Assembly: GCA_905221605.1 (NCBI GenBank)
Contig: CAJNDS010002435.1
Location: 472,001-536,000, forward strand
Source: Symbiodinium natans
Lineage: Eukaryota; Sar; Dinophyceae; Suessiales; Symbiodiniaceae
Reading direction: 5' to 3'
Length of the DNA stretch: 64,000 bases
Shown: in pieces, positions 50,323 to 59,600 of the stretch
Position numbering within the stretch: the first letter of the stretch is position 1
Layout of the letters: the number at the start of each line of letters is the position of its first letter
Notes under the pieces: generated by a model
Seen by the model: the letters and a program-made list of their open reading frames with translations, nothing else
What the model was told of the DNA's origin: nothing
Database searches by the model: none
Translations under genes and position numbers: made by a program

Positions 50323-50531
50323 CTCGGCCACATTTAAAGTCTTACACTCACACGAGGTGACTACCATGGTTTAGGGTTTAGGGTTTAGGGTTTAGGGTTT
50401 AGGGTTTAGGGTTTAGGGTTTAGAGTTAGGGATGTCACTGCTACACCAGTGCTACACCTTTCAGCCAATCGACTCAGCTAGGGCATAGATGGGTCTTGGG
50501 GTTTGTCGTTTCGGGCTTGCTGCTTAGACAC

Positions 50532-50622
50532 TCTTGCCACTCTCGGCTCTCAAAAAGCTTGTCCAAGAGCATACCAAATGCACATGTGTCAGCATCTTCG
50601 ATGTGGACCCCCGTCACAGAAC
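50532..50622 (-). CDS. Candidate exon, minus strand
   Basis: 91 nt with an excellent acceptor (GAGAGGCTTTCAG) and donor CAAGA/GTGTCT, including GVHIEDADTCAFGMLLDKLF and ESREWQE. It joins the exon at 50103-50322 in phase; both borders were chosen before checking. Confidence 0.6.
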
Positions 50623-50828
50623 CTGAAAGCCTCTCCTCCCTTGTTTCTTTCGGACTCCACTTTGCATTGGAGTTCGTGAAAGTTTGCGATTTGAGGGTGT
50701 ACGATATTAGGGCACTTTATTGGGGACCTGATGATCAAGGAATCCTACTATTTGGGGGTCTATCCCAGGGTCCCCTAGTTTCCTAAACCCTGAACCCTAA
50801 ACCCTAAACCCGAATTGGACCATGGCAC

Positions 50829-50902
50829 TGGCCCAGCTCCTCGCCACGCTTCAGCCGCATGCAGAGCAAGCGCTGCGGCTTGAGGTAGTAGAACCGGGGC
50901 TC
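50829..50902 (-). CDS. Candidate exon, minus strand
   Basis: 74 nt from CGCTGTAG, including RFYYLKPQRLLCMRLKRGEE. The donor is either GTGCCA or, to keep phase with the next exon, GCCATG two bases earlier in the coding sense. Not recognised. Confidence 0.45.
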
Positions 50903-51200
50903 CTACAGCGGCTTCGTGGCTTAGGGTTTAGGGTTTAGGAGTTTAGGGTTTAGGGTTTAGGGCTTAGGGTTTAGGGTGGCTCCACAACAACGGTGGCCTT
51001 GGCTCAAGTTTGGTAGCCCTCGAAAACCCGAGGACAACTCCAACTCTACACCGGATGGCCTGCATCGACTATCTCTCATCAACAACAGAGGCTCCTTCTG
51101 AAGTTGTTCCCTTGCTAAAAACGACAGACCGGGGGGCGGGTGTCCAAATTTTATCAGCCTCAGGGTTGAGGGGCGTTGGAGGCTTCGACTCTCACAGTGC

Positions 51201-51341
51201 TACTTGGAGGCTCATGGTACTTTTGACCAGTTGTATCTGTACTCATAACTGTACTTATGCCATATTAGGGCACTTAAGGGGCTGACAAGTGGGTTATCAG
51301 TACAGTCTCATTGGTTCAGAAGTACCATGAACCTCCAAGTA
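51201..51341. mobile_element. MITE family A, complete copy
   Basis: TACTTGGAGGCTCATGGTACTT ... AAGTACCATGAACCTCCAAGTA, 141 bp; the best-preserved terminal repeats of the family. No clear target duplication beyond the TA at each end. Confidence 0.85.
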
Positions 51342-52870
51342 TGTCAAGGCCTTTGCCCCCGGCGCGCGTTGGATGCTCCACTGAGCGCGCGAGTTAGGCA
51401 CGCATTCTGATGACCTCGGCTGCAAGAAGGGGCATGTGTCGGCTGTTCTGAACCGCATGGGGCGACAAGTCAACCCAAAACTCAAACCCGATCCCCAAAA
51501 AACCCTAAACCCTAAACCCTAAACCCTAAACCTTAAACCCACAATCTCGATCCCTGAAACACCTGAGGCCCCTTCAGGCCCCTTGAGGCACTCTGGATGC
51601 CCCTGGATGCCCCTGAGCCCAGGAGATGGAGATTTTGCAGCTTCAAGACATCCCAGAATCGCTACGAAAAGCAACCCTAAACCCTAAACCCTAAACCCTA
51701 AACCCTAAACCCTTGGGGCCGATCTGTCTCCCAATGTCTCTCAGCAAGAAGGACCGAGATGCCCAGGGGGCTCCTCGGCGGCAGCTGGGTCCTTTGCAGG
51801 CAACTTGCAGTGAGGGCTTAGAGTTTGGGGTTTCGGGTTTCGGGTTTAGGGTTTAGGGTCCAGGGCTTAGGGGTTGTTCTGAGGGGTGTAGAGGTCGGTC
51901 AGGGTGCACCTTCTACGCAACGCTACGCAAGTGGCGCGTTTTTGGGGATGTTCCGGGCCAAACTGCCACCCCCAGTCCTGCCCCCGCGCCGCATGCAGGT
52001 CATCATCTCAGCGGTTTAGGGTTTAGGGTTTGGGGTTTCGGGTTTAGGGTTTTGGGCGTAGGGTTTAGGGCTTAGGGCTTAGGGCTTAGGGTTTAGGGTT
52101 TAGGGTTTAGGGTTTAGGGTTTAGGGTTTAGGGTTTAGGGTTTAGGGTTTAGGGTTTAGGGTTTAGGGGGGGTTCATGGTCCGGGCTTGACACTTCGGGC
52201 TTTGGGTTTCAGCATTCACCCTAAACCCTAGCCCTAAACCCTAAACCCTAAACGTTTAGGGTTTAGGGTTGCGGACCTCCACCCTGACCTCTCACGATCA
52301 TTACCCTAAACCCCGAACCCTAAACCCAAAACCCTATAGAAACCCTAAACCCTAAACCCCAAAACCCTAAACCCTAAACTCCAAAACCCTAAACCCTGAA
52401 CCCGAAACTCCTAAACCCTCAACCCTAAACCCTAAACTCCGAAACCCTAAACCCTAAACTCCAAAACCCTAAACCCCACACTCTACACCCCACACCCTCG
52501 AGCACAAAGCCGACTAAGAGAGGGCTTCGTGCGCTTTCCGTCGTGAGCCCTTGCGAGTTTAGGGTTCGGGGCCTAGGGTTTGGAGCTCAGGGCTTGTAGG
52601 GCTTAGGGTTTAGGGTTTAGGGTTTACGGTTTAGGGTTTAGGGTTTAGGGTTCAGGGTTCAGGGTTCAGCATGTCATGGACAAGCTTTAACACCCACCCA
52701 CCCACTCACCCAGAGAATCCCATGGCCATTTACAAAAAAAGAACTCACCTTCTGCCGATTGGCCCAAATTACCAAGACACCGTTGCCGATTGAAGTCGAT
52801 GGACCGTTTTCGTAAGAACACCGGGGGGCAGAGGGACCGTTTTCGCACAAAGGCTCAAATATAGATATAC

Positions 52871-52909
<39 letters not shown>

Positions 52910-53266
52910 AAAGAGAGGGTTTAGGGTTTAGGGTTTAGGGTTTAGGGTTTAGGGTTTAGGGTTTAGGGTTTAGGGTTTAGGGTTTCGGGTTTAGGGTTTA
53001 GGGTTTAGGGTTTAGGGTTTAGGGTTTAGGGTTTAGGGTTTAGGGTTTAGGGTTTAGGGTTTAGGGTTTAGGGTTTAGGGTTTAGGGTTTAGGGTTCGAA
53101 CCGCCTGAAACCCTAAAAGCATCCAAGGTGCCCCCTGGGTCCGGCTCGGGCTCAAGCACCTGGTTACGGTCCTTTTGTTTGCGACTTTGAGGGTTTACTG
53201 TTTAGGGTTTTGATTTTAGGGTTTAGGGTTTAGGGTTTAGGGTTTCGGGTTCAGGGTTTAGGGTTT
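51342..53266. repeat. Telomere-repeat mosaic left of the copia element
   Basis: Arrays at about 51498-51540, 51673-51714, 52010-52170 and 52916-53097 dominate. A TA/TG microsatellite lies at about 52868-52910. A plus-strand segment at about 51623-51671 (EMEILQLQDIPESLRK after CCCAG) is exon-like but on the other strand. Dense degenerate CCCTAAA variants fill 52216-52500. Confidence 0.75.
52916..53097. repeat. Longest interstitial (TTTAGGG)n array
   Basis: About 182 bp of TTTAGGG with a single TTTCGGG, adjoining a TG microsatellite. It lies about 170 bp from the copia insertion. Confidence 0.95.
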
Positions 53267-53271
53267 AGGGT
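53267..53271. repeat. Target-site duplication, left copy (AGGGT)
   Basis: AGGGT within TTTAGGGT precedes the LTR and recurs at 62572-62576. Length is typical of copia integration. Confidence 0.85.
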
Positions 53272-53605
53272 TCTTGTTGCATGTCCCCCTCATGCTGATC
53301 ACATGGGGATCCGGGCAGTTGGGGCTCCATGGCAACACAAGCGAATTGAATGTCTATTTTTCCACGGCAAGCAAGATGCTTCGTCCTTATGTGGCTTTTG
53401 TACAGCTTACCACAGACAATGCATCATGTAGAGCTCTGCTCATACTGCTTACAGATGCCTTTATGACTGAATGTACGTAAAGCTCTGCTTCACGATGTGG
53501 TTCGTTGGGGCTCAAGGGCTTCTTCGTAGCCATTTCCCTGAACCGAAAAAGGGAATGCGGGGCCGTCGGCGAGGTTGAGTCACATACCTTGGCTGCACAT
53601 CTTCA
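53272..53605 (-). repeat. 3' LTR (334 bp)
   Basis: In element orientation it begins TGAAGATGTGCAGCC and ends GCAACAAGA. It looks identical to 62238-62571. The end ACAAGA departs from the usual CA. Confidence 0.95.
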
Positions 53606-53614
53606 CTCCTCCTC
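53606..53614 (-). promoter_or_regulatory. Polypurine tract
   Basis: GAGGAGGAG on the minus strand directly precedes the 3' LTR, where the plus-strand primer is expected. Confidence 0.7.
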
Positions 53615-53677
53615 AACAGCTTCGAAAGGTGCTGTTGCTCCATTCCACCACCATAGCCAACAGACCTCGCCTCCTTT

Positions 53678-56600
53678 TCATGCATCCTTCCAAAATGCAA
53701 GCCACTGGGAGATCTTGTGCCTTGTATTCACATTCTCCCACTTCAGTCGCGTTCGATGCTTCAAGCCTCGCTGGTTCCAGAGGTAGAGGACATACTTGTA
53801 CTGTCTCGTCGATGGCAGTGCCCTTGAGGGGAATGCTCCCTCAACCAGGTTGGCTGATAGTCTCTCAGCCATATCCTTCTTGGATCCTGTGACTGGTAGC
53901 CCTTCTTCTCGAAGACCAGCTCTTATATCCTCTACCACCATCAACATCACCAGGTCAAGGCACACACGTGGACGCTCATCCCAATCTTCAGGAATCGACT
54001 CACTCGGTGTAGAACTCATTAAAGGCTCATCCACTTGCGACCACTGCCTTGGAGTCATTAAGCTGTCGTTCATTCCAGTGACCACTGTCGCTCTTGGGGT
54101 AGAAGACGTTGATGCCTCCTGTGGGATCGGTGACGAAGCCTGTGGGATCAGTGACGAAGCCTGTGGGATCAGTGACGAAGCCTGTGGGATCAGTGACGAA
54201 GCCTGTGGGATCGGTGACGAAGCCTGTGGGATCGGTGACGAAGCCTGTGGGATCGGTGAGGAAGCCTGTGGGATCGGTGACGAAGCCTGTTGGATCAGTG
54301 AGGAATTAGCCTCCTCCTTGTCCAGTCGGTCCAACTCCACCTCCAATGCTCGCCTTGTCGCCGCCTCCAATCTCTGCAACTTCCTCAACCGTCGTGCCCC
54401 AGCTCCAGGTGTCCATTCCAGCATTCCAGCCGTAGCCCATTTAGCCGCTTCCCACACTGCCACTACCCCAGCCACTGCAAGGAAAAGCACTAACCATCCC
54501 ACCATATCCCAGTCCACTGACAGGCGATTCTGGTAGTTAACGCTCTCCTCCTCAGACTTTGCCCCCACAATCAGCATGCAGCAGACCAACGCCAAAAGTG
54601 CTTTAGCCGAGATGTTGGAACTTGTTCTCGTCGTCGGTCTTGCAGGCTGCTCATCAGTCACTCCCCATAGCACGAGGAGATCGCTGATCCTCTGGGCCGG
54701 CAGGGCCTTTGTTAAAAGGTCAGCGAGCTGGATTCGACCAGCACAGTGCTTGATGGCCATGATGCCGGCATCCAGTTGTTCCTGCAACCATCCGGCCTTT
54801 ATGCGGAGATGTCTGGTTCTCCATCCCCCGGTTCCAGAGGATATTGCCAGAGCTGAAGTGCTGTCGGTGTAGATGGTCCGTGACGCCACCACCACACCCA
54901 CATCTTGTAGTAGAGCTTCCACACCCAAGGTGGCCACCGCCCCGTCCAATAATGCGATGAGTTCACTCTCCGCCGTGGAGAGTGAAATCACACTTTGCCT
55001 CCCCGATCTCCATACTATCGCTGATCCGCCCCAAAACACACTCCAACCGGAATGTGACCGGCCTGATTCCGGAGCATAAGCAGCATCACAGAACAGGGAG
55101 AGGTCGGTTCCATCGTAGGCGATTGTCAGGTGTCGGGATTGTGTTCTCTGCAAATACCCCAGCGCCTTGTAGGCAATGGCGATGACCCTCGATGGAGCTC
55201 GTGTTGTAAGGGTCGACATAAGCGAGGTCACGAACGCCAGGTCGGGGCGACTCCTCTGTGAAATCCATAGCAGCTCGCCAGTGAGTTGTTGGGCAAGGTG
55301 AACATCGAAGTCGTTCGGTGGGATGTCATTCTCCAGAACTGCAAAGGATGCAGCGTCCTTGCTCAATGGGATGCGGTCCAGCTGCGTGCTGGATATCTCC
55401 CTTGTTCTCAAGAGCTCACGGATATAGGCCTCCTGGGCGATACTGAAGGACATTGGTTCGCCTTCTCCTCCTCGGAGGTAAATCTCCATTCCCAGGAACC
55501 TCAACGGTTGTTGTTGCGAGATCAGCTGTAATTCAGTTGTCTCCCACAGCTGCTGGATTCCCTGAGCCAACACCATGATTGTATTTCGACTTCCGCATAT
55601 CATGAAGTCATCCACGTAAATCACGATGACCGCCACAATCTCGTTGTTCGACCCGAGGACTGTCCACCACGCCGTCACTGCCTTCCCCTTTCGAAGTTGC
55701 AACATCGCATCATTCATCTGCATGGTGAGGGAGGCCAACTCATGGTCGCGATAGCTACCCCATAGCCGTGGCGATTCCTTGAGTCCATAGAGGGCCCGAA
55801 TCAACCCCCACAACTCGAACTCCTCGATCATGTTGAGGCGCTCCAGAAGTTTGGGAGGTTGGACCACCACGACAGGGTCTCTCGAGGATCTTCCCATTGG
55901 TGTCTTCAGGAAGGCCATTACAACGTCCAGGATCCCCACCGTCCATTGGTTCTTGCAGGTCAAAGTCAAGGCGGCCCTAACCGCCTCTGCCGGCGCTGCT
56001 TCGGTGTAGAGGTCCGGGTTGTTGATGAGGGCCATATTGCCACAAACCACGAGTCGAGCCTTTCGCTTGAACCATGTTGAGGGATCGTTGGGGTCCGCCT
56101 TGTCGTTCGGCTTCACCGTGTAGACGAATTTGGTGGGGAGTCTTTGGACTCCTTGTCTTTGCAGCCAGCTTGCCCTTGATGTAGTCCCGGTCCTCAACCT
56201 CTCAATGGCATGCTCCACTCCCTTGACCTCCTTCTGGATCGCGGGAATCCACTTTTCCAAAGAGCGAAGGACTTCCTTTGGGTCAACATTGTGCACCACA
56301 TCCAACGGGGCTGTGAGGGAGCTCAGCAATTCTTCGATTTCTGATGTGTAGCTGACCTCCGCCTTGTTGACCGAGGGAATGGTTGGACTGAAAGGGCCAT
56401 CACCACCTCCACCAATTTTCACCTCTCCATCCTCAACCTCCAGAAACAATTCCCAATCCTTCGATCCCAGCTCGGGCTCCACCTGCTCACATTGCTCGTT
56501 CAGCGTGACTTCGGTGGTCGACACTGAGTTCACCGCGATCTCTTCCGGCCTCGGGACATAGAATTCTGGTAGTTGAGAAAGGGGTGGTTGCAATCCCAGG

Positions 56601-59600
56601 TTCTCCAAGGTCCTAACCATTGAGTAGTCCATACGACCATGACAATGTGGTGTGTAGCCGATGATCACGACTCGGTCACCTGTCCATTCCATCACCTCAT
56701 GGGCCCTTTTTGGTGAGAACGAAATGCATTTCCCCTTCTTCAGCGGATGCACATTTCCAAACATCATCTCACCCTTGGAATTCGGCCTTTGACTTAGTTC
56801 CCCTTGGACCACATCCCCAGGCTGTAGTTGTACCCATACTCCTCCTCCCTTTCGTGGACATACCACTGGCACCAGGTAGTTCAGCGTGGAGCTGTCGTTA
56901 TTGACATCCTTGTGGACCTCCCTCAGGGTATTTGTTGACACCAGGATGGCCGTGAAGGTTGCCTCGGGCATGGAGCGCTGCAGGATTCGAGTGAGGATTT
57001 GCGTCATGTGTGGGAATTCCCATGTAGAGTTCATCACCCCCACCACACCTCCATGACGATATGCCCCAGCCTTGAAGTTGTCTAGTGTTCCATTCCTGAA
57101 CCACTTCTCCACCATCTCCAAGTCCAGGTCCTCGTCGTCAAACTTGAGGGCTTGGTTGGCCTCCTCCTCAACATCTCCACGGCTCTCTTTTTCAATCGCA
57201 GCTATCCTCGGCATCACATCAGAGGGTCTCGTCTTCCCCGTCAAACGAGTGGCTGGCTTGATCACCTCGTCTGCTTCTAAGGTGGTTGTCGGCTCGCCGG
57301 GGTCGACCAGGTTGGGCCTCACGTGGAAGGTATGGAAAAAACCTTCTCCCTTTCCTTCCTCCTCAGGCAAGAACACCAAGTGTCCTCGATCCAAGAGACC
57401 ACTTAAGCCGACATATCTTCCCCTTGCCCAGCGAGGATCAAAGGTATCCGCACTCCTCCTCGGACCAAGAGCAGTGTAGGGTCGCTTCTTCACATGGACG
57501 ACCGTGCCGAAGGGGGCAAGGAGCAGTGACTTCCAACCAAGTACCGAAGCTCGTTGTTCAGCCGCCGCTGTTTCGGCCGCTGCCGGCCACAAGCGAACTG
57601 GCAATCCACTTGCCACCAGCATCGTGCGGATTCGGTTCTTGATCCATTTTACAGTGGCTTCAGCATGACCATTGGTCTGAGGAATTCCAGGTTCTGCCCA
57701 TGTTCCACGGATACCCTGCTCCCTTAGCCACGCCTTAAAGGCTGTAGAGTAGTACTCGCCTCGGTCAGAGTGGAATCGCAGTACCGGTAGTCCATGAGCA
57801 CCCAGGTACAGAATCACATCTTGCAGAGCGCCCTTGATGGTGCTCGCCTTGTTATTGGGAATCCCAACAGCGAAAACCAGCGATGTCATCTCAGGAGGAT
57901 TGCAATCACCAGTTCTCATCGCAGCATGGCCTGGCTTACCCCCATCACCTCCTTCTCCTTCAGGTGGCTCCTCCTCTTCCTTGTCGTCCGCTTCGCCACC
58001 ACCATCGCAATCCTCAAGCAAGGGTTCTCGGTCATCGGGTAACTCCTCCTGTTCTGACAGCTCATAGTCCGGTATCTCATCAAGAACTGATGTTCCGGGC
58101 TCCTCCTCAAGGTTGTCCTTGTCTCCCTGCGATTCAGGAAGCGGGCTATGCTCCATACCTTCATTGGAAGGGGGCTCCTTCCCACTGTAGGCTCGCACGA
58201 AGTCCTTGGGGAAGAAATACTTTGCCACGAGCAAGTACCGGATGTTGCACGACGGGGTTCCCTTGACCGCCGAATCCAATCCTGCCTTCAGGGGGCCCGA
58301 CAAATCGGAAGTGAGGACATAGCTGTCGGGATGGCTTACACGACCATGGCGCCGTCCAGTTCCCTTTGCCATCACGCAGGTGGCACAATCCCTCCTGTAG
58401 GGGAGGTGAGAAGCATCAACGTGTTTCTTCCACTGCTCTGGACTCATTGCATAGACCTGGGGACTCCTTGACCACATGTGGAACGCAACAACCAGGGCCT
58501 TCACCAGCCCAGGTGACCAGCGACTTTGATCCACCTCCTGAGTTGTGGTCTCGGGCTTGCTATCGGCCTTGATGCCCTCCAAGCCTCTGAGGTACTGGAT
58601 ATTTGTCCCCAGCACCGTGCTCATCGTTGTGCTTGCTCCGGTCCCCCCCTGCTCAAAGGACACCTCGAACATGCCGGTTTCCATCGCAAACTCTTGCCAC
58701 ATTCTGGTCTCCCACAGGAATGGTCGTCCCTCCCTGATGGCCGATGGTGTGGATACGGACTTTCCCGGGTGCTCAATCATGAAGCCCACCTCCTTGTGCC
58801 TCGTAGCTCCCTTTGCCGTTGTCATTCTTCCCGCAGATGCCACCACGAACAACCAAAGCATTCGGCAGATCAAGGAGAGGGGCTTGAGGTTGGTCTCCTC
58901 GGGGGCAGAGGGAAGAAACGTTTTTCCATCTCTCCCTGGAGGACCTCCAAACACCATATCCACTTTTCCCGATCTTGCACCCCACAAAAGCATCTTCCAG
59001 GTAGGCGACGCCCCCAACAGGTCATGACCCCGACATTGCCTGATGTCAACCTCCAGGACCACAGTGTCTCCATCGTGTTGTCGGAAGAATTCCATGTGGC
59101 CCTCCTCACCAGCAAAGAGGTGCACGACCCATTTCTTGGCTGAGAGTAGAGTTCTCCGTTGGGGTCGAGTCAAGTAGGTGACCTTCTTCAAAGTTTCCCA
59201 CCCACTGGATTGCTCTTCAGGAGGGATCAAGGCGCTGAGACATTCCCCCGGAATTCCCTGAAAGAAGGGCGCATCGCGAAGGGCCCGTAGTCCTGCTTCT
59301 CTTGGCCCCCCATTGGTGTAGTTCAAGAGGTACTCAAACCAGGACCTATCCATACACGATGCAATCCGAGTAATCCTGTCCTCTGTGATCAGCGTCTCGT
59401 TCTCCAGCTGCTCCCGTTTCCTCTCCTCCAATCTAGCGATTAGCGCTAGCGCCTCGGCCTCGCACAATTGAGGGCATCCAGAGTTGGTGCTCAGGTGGAT
59501 GATCTCGCCCTCGGGACCCTCGAGTGTGCATTCCTCCCTCGACCACCTCATAGTATAACCAAGGATCTTCACCAGCTCGCCAAGCGGGACGATGGTCTGA

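Noticed and set aside
50987-51009. Possible second spliced-leader relict (GGTGGCCTTGGCTCAAG)
   Set aside because: Three bases are missing in the middle and no gene follows on that strand.
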